A stretch of DNA of 64,000 bases. It comes from Herbiconiux moechotypicola. Lineage in GTDB: Bacteria > Actinomycetota > Actinomycetes > Actinomycetales > Microbacteriaceae. Positions 1 through 8,612 of the stretch are shown in pieces. Every line of letters begins with the position of its first letter. Within the stretch, counting starts at the first letter, position 1. Below the pieces are notes generated by a model. It was not told the DNA's origin. It saw only the letters and a list, made by a program, of their open reading frames with translations, and did no database searches. Where the stretch lies: positions 124,001 through 188,000 of the forward strand of contig NZ_JANLCN010000005.1 of NCBI RefSeq assembly GCF_024979255.1. Reading direction: 5' to 3'. A program made the position numbers and the translations under genes.

Positions 1-539
1 GGGTGCGGGCCCATCAAGAACTCGTAGAGGCCCCGGTTCGACCCCGCGCCGACCTGCTGCGACAGCGAGCGGCCGCCGGGGCGCAGCACGCGGGCGATCT
101 CGGCCCAGTCGTTGTAGGCGGGGTGGCGGGAGAGCGCGAGGTCGACGCTCGCGTCGGGGTGGGGGAGCGGGATGCCCGGGGCTGCTTCGACGAGGGCTAC
201 CTCGGCGCCGAAGGGGGCGAGGCGGCGTGTGGCGAGGGCGTGGTTGGGGGGCCAGCCCTCGGTCGCGAGCGCGGTGAGGGGGGCCGGTGCGGGGTGGCTC
301 CCGCGCAACAGGGTCGCGCGCTCCAGCACCTCGGCGTAGACCTCTCCGCCCCCGGTCTGGAGGTCGAGGACCACGGCGACGCCGGGGTCGGCCACACGGG
401 CCGCCGCCAGCCGCGCGTATCCCCAGCTCGGCCGCTGCTCCGTGGCACGACCGTCGAACCAGGCGAAGTCCCAGCCGTCGACGGGCACCGACCCACCCTC
501 GGCGAGCAGCACCTCGAACGAGCGGTCATCCCCAGCCAC
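1..539 (-). CDS. SAM-dependent methyltransferase, class I (3' end outside window)
   Basis: The minus-strand reading frame stays open from a GTG at 539 to the window edge, so the C-terminus is missing. The visible 179 residues contain a Rossmann-like start (VVLDLQTGGGE), then PHPDASVDLAL and DWAEIARVLRPGGR, which is the usual post-motif of class I SAM methyltransferases, and a YEFLMGP stretch after it. It probably transfers a methyl group to a small molecule; the substrate is unknown. The start is supported by a TACCGT hexamer ending exactly 6 bases upstream of the GTG, the leaderless layout seen in many genes here. Family assignment rests on the LRPGG motif and the acidic SAM-binding strand, both seen by direct translation. 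Confidence 0.75.
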   Translation of the reverse strand, partial: MAGDDRSFEVLLAEGGSVPVDGWDFAWFDGRATEQRPSWGYARLAAARVADPGVAVVLDLQTGGGEVYAEVLERATLLRGSHPAPAPLTALATEGWPPNHALATRRLAPFGAEVALVEAAPGIPLPHPDASVDLALSRHPAYNDWAEIARVLRPGGRSLSQQVGAGSNRGLYEFLMGPH

Positions 540-545
540 GACTCG

Positions 546-551
546 ACGGTA
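546..551 (-). promoter_or_regulatory. Putative -10 hexamer TACCGT for the methyltransferase
   Basis: On the minus strand TACCGT is followed by six bases and then the GTG start at 539. Transcription would begin at or next to the start codon, giving a leaderless mRNA. Confidence 0.4.
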
Positions 552-573
552 GCATCGTGCGGGGAACCTGACG

Positions 574-579
574 TAAGCT
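574..579 (+). promoter_or_regulatory. Putative -10 hexamer TAAGCT for the small membrane ORF
   Basis: TAAGCT lies exactly six bases before the ATG at 586, fitting the leaderless pattern of neighbouring genes and supporting that the small ORF is real. Confidence 0.4.
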
Positions 580-585
580 CACCGA

Positions 586-771
586 ATGCTCCACCGTCGT
601 CTCCGCCGTCCGCTCCGCCGCCACCTCCCGCTCCTCCTCGTCGCCCTCCTCGCCCTCGTCACCGCAGCCCTCGTGGTCGCCGCGGTCGTCGTCACGTCCT
701 CCCGGGCCGCGCACGCCCCCGCCACGCACTCCCGGTCCGTGACCGCGTCGGTTCACCCGCACAGCTCATGA
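586..771 (+). CDS. Small single-pass membrane protein, function unknown
   Basis: This 61-residue ORF begins with an Arg-rich stretch (RRLRRPLRR), followed by one clear hydrophobic segment at about residues 14-37 (LLLVALLALVTAALVV) and a short polar tail rich in Ser, Thr and His. That is the layout of a small type II membrane protein or an uncleaved signal anchor. I do not recognise a family. It is divergent from the methyltransferase with only 46 bases between the starts. The evidence for expression is the TAAGCT-N6-ATG promoter layout; the evidence against is its small size and lack of a ribosome binding site. No strong function can be inferred. Confidence 0.5.
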   Translation: MLHRRLRRPLRRHLPLLLVALLALVTAALVVAAVVVTSSRAAHAPATHSRSVTASVHPHSS

Positions 772-865
772 CTGTCGTCGTGCCGGTCGGCCGACGGGGC
801 TTTCGCGTGCGGCGCACAGCTGCGGTGTCGTGCGGCGCCGACTGGCCGGAGACCTTCGTCAGGGG

Positions 866-1633
866 TCAGGGGGTGGGGGTGTGGTCGGGTGAGTGGAGCC
901 AGGCGTCGAAGGTGAGGGTGCCGGTGGTGTGCGGGGTGCCGGCCGTGCCGCGGAGGGCGCCCGAGGCGAGGGCGCGCCAGTAGGTGCCGGGCAGAGCCAG
1001 CTCGAGAACCCGGCGGCGCGCTCCGTCGGCGGCGAGCATCCGTCGCACCAGCTCGGCGAGGCGTTCGTCGCGCGGACCCACGAGGTCGGGCGCGCGCCCG
1101 GCGGGGCCGCCCTCGGCGAGCTCGATGAGCCGGGCACCCACCTCCCTGGCGGCCACGGGGCGGATCAGCGCCTTGGGCACCAGGGAGAGCGACCCGATCG
1201 ACGCCTGGCCGAGCACCTGCTCGGCGAACTCGTGGAACTGTGCGGCGCGCAGCAGCGTCGTGCGCACGGCCAGTGTCGGCCCGAGCATCCGCTCCTGCGC
1301 GAGCTTGCCCGCGTAGTACGAGGCGTCGACGCCGTCGATGCCCACGATCGAGAGCGCCACGTGGTGCGCCACCCCGGCGGCCTCGCCCGCGTCGAGCAGC
1401 GATCCGGTGGCCGACCCGAAGAACCGCACCGCCGCCTTCCCCGAAGTCGTCATCACGCTCGACACGTCGATGACCGCATCCGTCCCCGCGAGTGCCGCGG
1501 CGAGACCCGTCCCCGTGACCACGTCGTGTCCGTCCCGCCGCGAGATCACCACCATCTCGTGCCCGCGCTCCTCGCCGGCGCGCACCACGTGCCTCCCGAC
1601 GGTTCCCCGTCCGCCCGCCACTGCGATCCTCAT
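866..1633 (-). CDS. NAD(P)H-binding NmrA-like reductase / atypical SDR
   Basis: The 255-residue protein opens with MRIAVAGGRGTVGRHVV, a GxxGxxG dinucleotide-binding loop of the atypical short-chain dehydrogenase/NmrA group. It continues with VIDVSSV, an ALSIVGID segment and a YYAGKLAQE motif (Y and K in the SDR YxxxK spacing). These proteins bind NAD(P)H and act as reductases or redox sensors; the substrate is unknown. The start at 1633 was chosen over an upstream in-frame ATG because GAGAGGA lies about 7 bases before it. It is transcribed alone and toward the small ORF at 586; the 94-base gap 772-865 shows nothing clear. Length is usual for the family. Confidence 0.82.
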   Translation of the reverse strand: MRIAVAGGRGTVGRHVVRAGEERGHEMVVISRRDGHDVVTGTGLAAALAGTDAVIDVSSVMTTSGKAAVRFFGSATGSLLDAGEAAGVAHHVALSIVGIDGVDASYYAGKLAQERMLGPTLAVRTTLLRAAQFHEFAEQVLGQASIGSLSLVPKALIRPVAAREVGARLIELAEGGPAGRAPDLVGPRDERLAELVRRMLAADGARRRVLELALPGTYWRALASGALRGTAGTPHTTGTLTFDAWLHSPDHTPTP

Positions 1634-1752
1634 GCCGTCATCCTCTCGCCTGTCCGTCCGGGCGCACACGCGCCGTCGCATCCTCGACGACGCAGCCCCG
1701 CCGGATGTGAGGTGGAGGTGCGCACCCGCGCCACCGGGACGAGACTGGCGGC

Positions 1753-2217
1753 ATGGAGCAGAGAGTCGACTTCCTCACCGTGTCCACCGCCGACCTCGAT
1801 GTGGTGAGGACCTTCTACCGCGACGGTCTCGGCTGGCAGCCGCTGCTCGACGTGCCCGGTGAGATCGTGTTCTTCCAGGTGGGGCACGGCCTCGTGCTGG
1901 GGCTCTTCGACGCGGAGGCGTTCGCTCGCGACCTCGGCGACGACGCGACCGGGGTGGGTAGCGGGCCCCGCGCATCCGCGGCTCGGCCGGCGGGGTTCAC
2001 GCTGTCGCACAACGTGGACTCTGCGGAGGAGGTCGACGAGGTGGTCGACCGGATGCGCGCGGCCGGCGGCGAGGTGCGCAAGAGCCCGCAGGCGGCGGCG
2101 TTCGGCGGCTACCACGCCCACGTCGCCGGGCCCGACGGGGTGCTGTGGGAGGTCGCGCACAACCCGGGATGGAGCGTGGAGGCCGACGGGACGGTGCGGC
2201 TCGGCGTGGTGGAGTAA
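1753..2217 (+). CDS. VOC (glyoxalase/dioxygenase fold) family protein
   Basis: The 154-residue protein has a single VOC module pair: it starts with [26 protein letters not shown], the first beta-alpha-beta unit, and ends with a second unit containing [21 protein letters not shown]. In this superfamily such units form a metal-binding half-barrel used for dioxygenase, epimerase or antibiotic-binding roles. The conserved Glu in LWEVAHN is a likely metal ligand. The reaction is not predictable from sequence. It sits between the NmrA-like gene and tag. The hexamer GAGACT is six bases before the ATG, consistent with leaderless expression. Confidence 0.85.
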   Translation: MEQRVDFLTVSTADLDVVRTFYRDGLGWQPLLDVPGEIVFFQVGHGLVLGLFDAEAFARDLGDDATGVGSGPRASAARPAGFTLSHNVDSAEEVDEVVDRMRAAGGEVRKSPQAAAFGGYHAHVAGPDGVLWEVAHNPGWSVEADGTVRLGVVE

Positions 2218-2272
2218 GGGTGCGACGGGGTCTCCGGCCGCCGATGTCGGTGGCGTCTGGCAGGCTGCCTCC

Positions 2273-2869
2273 ATGAGTTCAGAGTCCCCCGCCTTCGACC
2301 CGCACGACGGCACCTGCGGCTGGGCCAACGGCTCCGCGGCCATGCGGGCCTATCACGACGCGGAGTGGGGCGTGCCGAGTCACGACGACCGGCACCTGTT
2401 CGAGATGCTCGTGCTCGAGGGAGCGCAGGCGGGTCTCTCCTGGGCCACCATCCTCGGCCGCCGTGCGGGGTACGCGGCCGCGTTCCACGACTTCGACCGC
2501 GCGGCCGTCGCCGCCATGACCGACGACGAGCTCGAGGTGCTCATGGGTGAGCCCGGCATCATCCGCAACCGGCTGAAGATCTTCGGCACCCGCAAGAACG
2601 CGCTCGCCTTCGGCCGGGTGCAGGAGGAGTTCGGCAGCTTCGACTCCTACCTGTGGGGGTGGGCGCCCGACGGTGGGCCGATCGTCAACCACCCGACCGG
2701 TCTCGGCGATCTGCCGGCCACCACGCCGCTCTCCGACGCCCTCGGTAAAGACCTCAAGAAGCGTGGCTTCACCTTCGTCGGCTCCACCATCGTCTACGCC
2801 TACCTGCAGTCCACCGGCGTGGTCGACGACCACGTCGACAGCTGCCCGGCGAAGTCGAAACGGGCCTGA
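2273..2869 (+). CDS. tag: DNA-3-methyladenine glycosylase I
   Basis: The protein excises 3-methyladenine from alkylated DNA, opening base-excision repair. It has 198 residues, close to the usual size of Tag. The zinc snap is intact: Cys15 and His28 (13 apart) pair with His187 and Cys191 (4 apart), the same spacing as Cys4/His17/His175/Cys179 of the E. coli enzyme. The conserved CGW, YHDAEWG and EGAQAGLSW segments are present. The ATG at 2273 was chosen because the first conserved Cys follows 14 residues later and CAGGCT lies six bases upstream. The gene ends 26 bases before gabT, but gabT seems to have its own promoter. Confidence 0.95.
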   Translation: MSSESPAFDPHDGTCGWANGSAAMRAYHDAEWGVPSHDDRHLFEMLVLEGAQAGLSWATILGRRAGYAAAFHDFDRAAVAAMTDDELEVLMGEPGIIRNRLKIFGTRKNALAFGRVQEEFGSFDSYLWGWAPDGGPIVNHPTGLGDLPATTPLSDALGKDLKKRGFTFVGSTIVYAYLQSTGVVDDHVDSCPAKSKRA

Positions 2870-2883
2870 AACAGGGGAGCGGT

Positions 2884-2889
2884 TAGGCT
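2884..2889 (+). promoter_or_regulatory. Putative -10 hexamer TAGGCT for gabT
   Basis: TAGGCT ends six bases before the gabT ATG at 2896, suggesting a leaderless transcript independent of tag. Confidence 0.4.
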
Positions 2890-2895
2890 CGGAGC

Positions 2896-4245
2896 ATGGC
2901 CTCCTCGACTGGATTCTCCGTTCCGCAAGAGCGCAAGCTCGTCACCGAGCTGCCCGGCCCGAAGTCGCGTGAGTTGCACGAACGCCGCCGCGCGGCCGTG
3001 TCGCGCGGCGCCGGAACGCTGGCGGACATCTACATGGACCACGGCTCCGGGGCCATCCTCGTCGACGTCGACGGCAACCAGATCATCGACCTCGGTTGCG
3101 GCATCGGGGTCACCACCATCGGTCACGCGCATCCGGAGGTCGCGGCGGCGGCGGCCGCCCAGGCCAGCAAGCTCACCCACACGCTCTTCACCGTCACGCC
3201 CTACGACAACTACGTGAAGGTGGCCGAGAAGCTCGCCGAGATCACGCCGGGCGACTTCGAGAAGCACTCCATCCTCGTGAACTCCGGTGCCGAAGCCGTC
3301 GAGAACGCGGTGAAGATCGCGCGCAAGTACACGGGCCGTCGCGTGATCGCCACGCTCGACCACGCCTTCCACGGGCGCACGAACCTCACCATGGCCATGA
3401 CCTACCGCCCCTGGCCGGAGCGCGCGGGCATGGGCCCGATGCCGGGGGACATCTTCAGCGTGCCGATCAGCTATCCCTTCCGCGACCCCGAGGGCATGAC
3501 GGGCGAAGAGGCAGCGGAGCGCACCATCGACTACATCGTCACCCACATCGGCGCCACCGAGCTGGCCGCGCTGTTCGTCGAGCCGATCCAGGGCGACGGC
3601 GGAGTCGTCATCCCGGCACCCGGCTACTTCAAGCGGCTCAGCGAGTTCTGCACCGAGAACGGCATCGTGTTCGTGGCCGACGAGATCCAGGCGGGGATCG
3701 CCCGCACGGGCGCGTGGTACTCGATCGAGCACCACGGGGTGGTGCCCGACCTGGTCACCAGCGCGAAGGGCATCGCGGGCGGGTTCCCGCTCGCGGCGGT
3801 GACGGGTCGCGCCGAGATCATGGATGCGGTGCAGCCCGGCGGCATCGGCGGCACCTTCGGCGGCAACCCGGTGTCGACGGCGGCGGCGCTGGCCGTGTTC
3901 GACATCATCGAGCGCGACGGGCTCATCGCCGAGGCGCAGCGCGTCGAGCGCGCCTTCGTGGAGCGCATCGGCGACTGGCCCTCGCGATTCCCGATCGTGG
4001 GCGAGGTGCGCGGCAAGGGCGCCATGTTCGGCGTGGAGCTGGTGCTGCCCGGCACGAAGAAGCCGCATCCCGAGGCGCTGAAGGCGATCATCCAGCACGC
4101 CGCGTCGCAAGGGGTCATCGTGCTCGACTCCGGCAGCTGGGACAGCGTGCTGCGCTTCCTGCCCTCCGTCGTCATCTCGGAAGCCCTCATCGATGACGCC
4201 GCCACCGTCATCGAGCAGAAGCTCGCGGAGCTCTCCGCCGCCTGA
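2896..4245 (+). CDS. gabT: 4-aminobutyrate aminotransferase (class III, PLP)
   Basis: GabT moves the amino group of GABA to 2-oxoglutarate, giving succinate semialdehyde and glutamate. The 449-residue protein carries the class III aminotransferase signature ADEIQAG with Asp262, which pairs with the PLP pyridine nitrogen, and the Schiff-base Lys291 in SAKGIAGG. NSGAEAVENAVK binds the PLP phosphate. The N-terminal part matches actinobacterial GabT proteins (TELPGPKSRELHERR). No succinate-semialdehyde dehydrogenase is next to it, so the second step must be encoded elsewhere. It faces the penicillin-binding protein gene tail to tail, with a palindromic repeat between the two stops. Confidence 0.93.
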   Translation: MASSTGFSVPQERKLVTELPGPKSRELHERRRAAVSRGAGTLADIYMDHGSGAILVDVDGNQIIDLGCGIGVTTIGHAHPEVAAAAAAQASKLTHTLFTVTPYDNYVKVAEKLAEITPGDFEKHSILVNSGAEAVENAVKIARKYTGRRVIATLDHAFHGRTNLTMAMTYRPWPERAGMGPMPGDIFSVPISYPFRDPEGMTGEEAAERTIDYIVTHIGATELAALFVEPIQGDGGVVIPAPGYFKRLSEFCTENGIVFVADEIQAGIARTGAWYSIEHHGVVPDLVTSAKGIAGGFPLAAVTGRAEIMDAVQPGGIGGTFGGNPVSTAAALAVFDIIERDGLIAEAQRVERAFVERIGDWPSRFPIVGEVRGKGAMFGVELVLPGTKKPHPEALKAIIQHAASQGVIVLDSGSWDSVLRFLPSVVISEALIDDAATVIEQKLAELSAA

Positions 4246-4307
4246 CGCGCCGCGCCACCGAGCGCCCGCATCCGCCGGCCCGCTCTCAACCCGACGGCGC
4301 GACGGCG

Positions 4308-4372
4308 ACAACGCCACGCCTCCGGCGAACCGACGCGTAGAGCGGCGCGGTCGACGGCAGGCGTGGCGTTGT
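4308..4372. repeat. Tail-to-tail palindromic repeat, copy 1
   Basis: A perfect 14-base inverted repeat (ACAACGCCACGCCT at 4308-4321 and its complement at 4359-4372) lies between the convergent stops of gabT and the penicillin-binding protein gene. Its 8-base core arms CGCCACGC/GCGTGGCG are 41 bases apart and the spacer carries GAGCGG at position 21. The same layout recurs at 25408-25465 and 47503-47559. It may act as a bidirectional terminator or be a REP-like element. Confidence 0.7.
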
Positions 4373-4389
4373 GGCCGCGCCAGCCGGGA

Positions 4390-6768
4390 TCAGCCGCCGG
4401 TGCCCGTGCCCCCGGTGCCGCCGCCCGCGCCGCCCGTGCCGCTCGAGCCGCCGGTGCCGCTGCTGCCGCCCGTGCCCGCGGCGGGGGTGGGCGTCGGTGT
4501 CGGCTCGGCCGGGGTGTCGTCGCCCTCCTCCGGATCGGTCTCGGGGTCGGGAGCCGGCGCCTCACGCGTGGGCGTGGGCGTCGGGGTGGCCGTGGGGGTG
4601 GGCGTCGGGGTCGGCTCGTCATCGTCGTCCGACGTCGAGCGCCCGTTGACGAGCGGCTCGTACGGGTCGGGGAAGTCCCCGCCGCCGAGCACCTCGTCGT
4701 TCGCCGTCATCACGGAGCGCCAGATGCGGTGCCGCACCGACGACCCCGTCCAGTCGTTGGGGTACACCTCCGTCATCGACACGTTGCCTGACACGTTCCC
4801 CACCCACACCGCGGTGGCGGCGGCGGTCGACGCGCCGACCATCCAGGTGTCCTTCTCGTTGTCGGTGGTGCCGGTCTTGCCGATGTGGGTGATGCCGTCG
4901 TAGGGGTTCGACGCCGTCGCGGTGCCGCTCTGGATGGGGCCGAGCATGGCGTAGGCGACCGTGGCCGCGATGTTCGCATCCATGGCCTGGTGGCAGTCGG
5001 CCTGCGGCGTGGCGATCTCCGCCCCGGTGGAGTCGAGGATGCGGTCGATCGCGACGGGCGAGCAGAACACCCCGCTCGCGGCGATGCCGGCGTAGGCGGC
5101 CGCCATGGTCAGGGGCGCGATCTCGTTGGTGCCGAGCACCGAGGAGGGCTGGGTGTCGAGCTCGGCACCGTCGGCGCGGTGCACCCCGAGCGACTCGGCC
5201 GTGGAGCGGATCGAGCACAGGTCGAGCTGTTGCGCCATCTCGACGAAGGCGTTGTTCACCGAGTTCGTGAGCGCCGACTGCACCGACATGGTGCCGGGCC
5301 GTGAGCTGCCGTCGTTGGCCGGCTCCCACATCCCGCCCAGTTGCTGGCAGCTGTTGGTGAAGGTCGACATGTCCCACTCGCGCTCGTTGCCGCTCACCCG
5401 CTCGGAGAGGGTGTGCCCCTGCTTCAGCCACTCGGCGAGCGCGAACACCTTGTAGGTCGACCCGACCTGGAAGCCCGACGAGCCGCCGTAGTCGATGTCG
5501 GTGTTGTAGTTCACCGCGGTCTCACCGGGCTGAGCCGTCGACGGGTCGTCGTCGAAGCTGGTGTTCTGCGCCATCGCGAGGATGCGCCCGGTGCCCGGCT
5601 GCACGGTGACGATGGTGGAGCCCAGGTCGACGTCTTCGTAGGTCGCCGGGATGTACTCCTGCATGGTCTCGTTCGCGTTGGCCTGCAGAGCGGTGTTGAG
5701 GGTGGTGTAGATCTCGTAGCCGCCCTGCTTGAAGTGCTGCCACCGCTCGTCGGCGGTGTCGCCGAAGGTGGGGTCGTTCTTCACGATCCAGGTGACGTAG
5801 TCGCAGAAGTAGGCGGCCCCGTCGGCCGCGGCCTGGCAGCCGGTGGTCGGCTCGGTGATGTTGGGCGTGATGGGGGTGGCGACGGCCTCGTCGTACTGGG
5901 CCTGCGTGATGGAGTTCTCCCGCAGCATCGACGCCAGGATGTCCTCGTCGCGCCGCGCCTTGTTGGCGTCGAGGTTCTCGGGCTCGTCGATGCGCAGGCC
6001 GTTCGGCTCGTTGACCGTGGCGGCGAGGGTGGCGGCCTGCGCGAGCGTGAGGTTCGCCGCGCTCACCCCGAAGTAGTACTGCGCCGCCGCCTCGATGCCG
6101 TAGACCGAGCCGCCGAAGTTGGCGATGTTGAGGTACCCGAGCAGGATGTCGTCTTTCGAGTACTGCTTCTCGAGCGCGATCGCGAGCCGCATCTCGGAGA
6201 GCTTGCGGTCGATCGACTCGGTGGTGGCCGCCTCGTAGGCCGCTTCGCGCTCGGCCTGCGTGTCCATCATCTCGGCCTGCTGCACGAGGATGTTGCGCAC
6301 GTACTGCATCGTGATGGTCGAGGCCCCGCTCTCCACGCCGCCCGAGGCCACGTTGCCGAGCGCCGCGCGCAGGGTGGAGGCGATGTCGACGCCGGAGTGC
6401 TCGTAGAACCGCGGGTCTTCGGTGGAGACGACGGCGTCTTTGACGAACTGCGAGATCTGGTCCCAGCCCACCTCCTGGCGGTTCTGGTCGTAGACGGTGG
6501 CGAGGAGGGTGTTCGTGCCGTCGGCGTTCGTGGCGTAGATCTGCGACGCCTCGGCGAGGGTGCCGGGGCGGATGGAGTCGGGCAGGGTGTCGAGCACGTC
6601 GACCGAGCGGGATGCGTACACGCCGGTCACGGCGACGGCCGGGATGGCCATCACGCTCACGAGGAGGGCGGCCACCATGCTGAGCGCGAGCATCATGCCG
6701 ACCGGGCGTTTCGTGCCGTCGATCAGCCGCTGGAACCAGCTGACGAGACGGTGGGGACTTTCGGGCAT
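4390..6768 (-). CDS. Class A penicillin-binding protein (glycosyltransferase/transpeptidase)
   Basis: This bifunctional enzyme polymerises lipid II and crosslinks peptidoglycan outside the membrane. The 792-residue protein has a cytoplasmic N-terminus, one membrane span at about 23-50, a GT51 domain with the catalytic Glu117 in STEDPRFYEHSGVD and the STITMQYVRN motif, and a transpeptidase domain with SxxK (Ser437-Lys440), SVN (503-505) and KTGT (631-634). The C-terminus from about residue 690 is a long Pro/Thr then Gly-rich tail, typical of actinobacterial wall-spanning linkers. The start at 6768 was chosen because the basic N-terminus and membrane span follow; TACGCT lies seven bases upstream. 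Confidence 0.93.
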   Translation of the reverse strand: MPESPHRLVSWFQRLIDGTKRPVGMMLALSMVAALLVSVMAIPAVAVTGVYASRSVDVLDTLPDSIRPGTLAEASQIYATNADGTNTLLATVYDQNRQEVGWDQISQFVKDAVVSTEDPRFYEHSGVDIASTLRAALGNVASGGVESGASTITMQYVRNILVQQAEMMDTQAEREAAYEAATTESIDRKLSEMRLAIALEKQYSKDDILLGYLNIANFGGSVYGIEAAAQYYFGVSAANLTLAQAATLAATVNEPNGLRIDEPENLDANKARRDEDILASMLRENSITQAQYDEAVATPITPNITEPTTGCQAAADGAAYFCDYVTWIVKNDPTFGDTADERWQHFKQGGYEIYTTLNTALQANANETMQEYIPATYEDVDLGSTIVTVQPGTGRILAMAQNTSFDDDPSTAQPGETAVNYNTDIDYGGSSGFQVGSTYKVFALAEWLKQGHTLSERVSGNEREWDMSTFTNSCQQLGGMWEPANDGSSRPGTMSVQSALTNSVNNAFVEMAQQLDLCSIRSTAESLGVHRADGAELDTQPSSVLGTNEIAPLTMAAAYAGIAASGVFCSPVAIDRILDSTGAEIATPQADCHQAMDANIAATVAYAMLGPIQSGTATASNPYDGITHIGKTGTTDNEKDTWMVGASTAAATAVWVGNVSGNVSMTEVYPNDWTGSSVRHRIWRSVMTANDEVLGGGDFPDPYEPLVNGRSTSDDDDEPTPTPTPTATPTPTPTREAPAPDPETDPEEGDDTPAEPTPTPTPAAGTGGSSGTGGSSGTGGAGGGTGGTGTGG

Positions 6769-6864
6769 ATGCGCCAGCGTACGGCGGGTCTTGGGGAAGT
6801 GCCTGGGAGCACCCCGCCGAAACACCCCATGCGGCACACCCGTGCGACGCGGGGCCGCTGTGCC

Positions 6865-6870
6865 TAGGGT
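6865..6870 (+). promoter_or_regulatory. Putative -10 hexamer TAGGGT for the DinB-like gene
   Basis: TAGGGT ends six bases before the ATG at 6877, in the 108-base divergent gap shared with the penicillin-binding protein gene. Confidence 0.4.
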
Positions 6871-6876
6871 GAGCCC

Positions 6877-7410
6877 ATGACCGAGAGCATCGACATCCTC
6901 GAAGACGCCTTCACGCGCATCCGCGACACCGTTCGCCGAGCCACCGGAGGCCTCGGCCCCGACCAGCTCGGCCACCGGGTGGGGCTCGAGGCGAACACCA
7001 TCGCGTGGCTGGTGTGGCACCTCACGCGGGTGCAGGACGACCACGTCTCCGAGCTCGCCGGCACCGAGCAGGTGTGGGAGTCGGGCGGGTGGCGCGAGCG
7101 CTTCGGGTTGCCGTTCGCTCCGGATGCGACGGGCTACGGGCAGACGGCGGCCGAGGTGACGCAGGTGGCGGGGCCGGGGGTGACGGCGGATGCGCTGATC
7201 GGCTACCACGAGGCCGTCTACACCGCGACGGTCGGCTTTCTGCGCTCGCTCGACGGGTCGGCCGCCGCGGCCGAGCTGGAGCGGGTGGTGGACGAGTCGT
7301 GGACGCCGCCGGTGACGATGGCGGTGCGGCTCGTGAGCGTGATCAGCGACGACCTGCAGCACGCCGGGCAGGCGGCGTTCGTGCGGGGGCTGCTGCCCGC
7401 GGAGGACTGA
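6877..7410 (+). CDS. DinB/DUF664-like four-helix protein
   Basis: The 177-residue protein matches the DinB-like, thiol-transferase fold common in actinobacteria. It has the metal-binding His pattern of that fold: LVWHLTRVQDDH near residue 48, a mid-protein ALIGYHEAV helix and a C-terminal DDLQHAGQAAFVRGLL. Proteins of this group use mycothiol or bacillithiol as a cofactor in detoxification, but many are uncharacterised; a thiol-dependent role here is inference. It is divergent from the penicillin-binding protein gene and converges with the Nudix gene 42 bases away. TAGGGT-N6-ATG supports the start. Confidence 0.82.
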   Translation: MTESIDILEDAFTRIRDTVRRATGGLGPDQLGHRVGLEANTIAWLVWHLTRVQDDHVSELAGTEQVWESGGWRERFGLPFAPDATGYGQTAAEVTQVAGPGVTADALIGYHEAVYTATVGFLRSLDGSAAAAELERVVDESWTPPVTMAVRLVSVISDDLQHAGQAAFVRGLLPAED

Positions 7411-7452
7411 GCCGGTGGCGGTGGGCCGACGACGGGGTGCCGCGACGCTTTC

Positions 7453-7920
7453 TCAGCGAACGAAGCGCGCCGCCTCCACCCCGTCGAGCGCGTGGGCGAT
7501 GCGGGCGCGCATCTCGTCGCTCATGGGCGGGAGGGCGTCGAGCGGGAACCACCGCACATCCGTGTTCTCGCCGTCGGCCGGGAACGGCTCGCCCGAGCGG
7601 TAGCTCATGCGGAAGGTGATGTCGATGTACTGCGTCTGGTCGCCGTTGGGGTAGGTGACCGTCGGGATGACGTGCACCCAGCACAGGTGCTGCGCCTCCG
7701 CCACGATGTCGGCCTCCTCGAGCACCTCGCGGGCCGCCGCGACGGCGGGCTCCTCGCCCGGGTCGATGATGCCGGTCACGGGCGTCCACTCCGCGTTGTC
7801 GCTGCGCTTCACGAGCAGCACCTCGTCGCCCCTGGCCACCACGGCGGTCACCCCGCACAGCCACAGCGGGTCGTGCCCGATCTTCTCGCGCAGGGCCAGG
7901 ACGAACTCAGGGGTCGGCAT
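7453..7920 (-). CDS. NUDIX hydrolase
   Basis: The enzyme should hydrolyse a nucleoside diphosphate linked to another group, releasing a metal-bound phosphate product. The Nudix box runs GIIDPGEEPAVAAAREVLEEA, fitting Gx5Ex7REUxEE, although the glycine after EE is replaced by Asp (EEADI). The protein is 155 residues, normal for a single-domain Nudix enzyme, with an N-terminal LREKIGHDPLWLCGV segment often seen in actinobacterial members. TAGGCT ends six bases upstream of the ATG at 7920. Nine bases separate it from the GyrI-like gene upstream. The substrate cannot be assigned. Confidence 0.88.
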   Translation of the reverse strand: MPTPEFVLALREKIGHDPLWLCGVTAVVARGDEVLLVKRSDNAEWTPVTGIIDPGEEPAVAAAREVLEEADIVAEAQHLCWVHVIPTVTYPNGDQTQYIDITFRMSYRSGEPFPADGENTDVRWFPLDALPPMSDEMRARIAHALDGVEAARFVR

Positions 7921-7926
7921 GCCCCG

Positions 7927-7932
7927 AGCCTA
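7927..7932 (-). promoter_or_regulatory. Putative -10 hexamer TAGGCT for the Nudix gene
   Basis: On the minus strand TAGGCT lies exactly six bases before the ATG at 7920. It overlaps the end of the upstream GyrI-like gene, so the Nudix gene may have its own leaderless transcript. Confidence 0.4.
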
Positions 7933-8601
7933 CCCGCGGGGGAGCAGGGCGATGGGCTGGCGGAGGAGGGTGCGGAGCTTGGCGGGGGCGGTGCGGCGGA
8001 GGTCGCTGAGGTAGATCTCGTGGTGGCGGCCGCGCATCGTGTAGCCGGAGGAGGGGATGAAGCGGTCGTGCATCTCCTGGAGGATCGAGGCCTCTTCGTC
8101 GAAGGGGCCCACGTGCAGGGTCTGGGCGCACAGGCCCTCGTCGAGGGTCTCGAGGCGCACGACGGGGGCTGAACCGGCGACCGACGCGCCAGAAGCAGAG
8201 CCCGAACCCGACCCGGCCGCCGCGGCTCGCGCATCCTGAACCATCGTCTCGGTCGTCCACTCGGGCACCATCACGAGCAGCGTCCAGTCCCACTGCGACT
8301 TGTCGCGCGCCGAGGTGTACGACGCCAGGTCGGGCGCCGACCACAGGCCTTCGAGGGGCATGACCACGTAGTCACGGCCGAGCAGCTTCTTGCTGGCGAA
8401 CTTGAGCTTGTAGGCCACGGGGAAGATTGCCTCCACGGCTGCGCCGAACTCGGGCGAGTCGTTCGGGTCGCCGTGGCCGTCGACCATGAGGTAGCGCGTC
8501 GGCGGCACCGTGAGCATCCGCAGTTCGTGGTGGCGGCCCGGCCGGTAGGCGTCGAGCGACTTCTTGAAGTCGGTCTTGGTGTCGCCGCCGGTCGCCGCCA
8601 T
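7930..8601 (-). CDS. GyrI-like domain protein
   Basis: The 223-residue protein has the N-terminal FKKSLDAYRPGRHHE and MLTVPPTRYLMVDGHGDPN segments of the GyrI-like (SOUL/effector-binding) family, and a C-terminal SGYTMRGRHHEIYLSDLRRTAPAKLRTLLRQP that closes the fold. Such proteins bind small hydrophobic or cationic ligands and some hydrolyse toxins; none of this is specific here. A Ser/Gly/Ala-rich insert (about residues 128-146) interrupts the middle. It starts 11 bases after the purF stop on the same strand, so it may be co-transcribed with purF. Confidence 0.83.
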   Translation of the reverse strand: MAATGGDTKTDFKKSLDAYRPGRHHELRMLTVPPTRYLMVDGHGDPNDSPEFGAAVEAIFPVAYKLKFASKKLLGRDYVVMPLEGLWSAPDLASYTSARDKSQWDWTLLVMVPEWTTETMVQDARAAAAGSGSGSASGASVAGSAPVVRLETLDEGLCAQTLHVGPFDEEASILQEMHDRFIPSSGYTMRGRHHEIYLSDLRRTAPAKLRTLLRQPIALLPRG

Positions 8602-8612
8602 CGGATGCGCGT

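Noticed and set aside
3-983. Long plus-strand open frame at the window start (326 codons)
   Set aside because: It lies opposite the methyltransferase and NmrA-like genes, is rich in Arg/Gly/Pro without domains, and arises from high GC content.
2800-4317. Minus-strand open frame of 505 codons opposite gabT
   Set aside because: Antisense shadow; gabT contains all PLP motifs and the frame has no recognisable domain.
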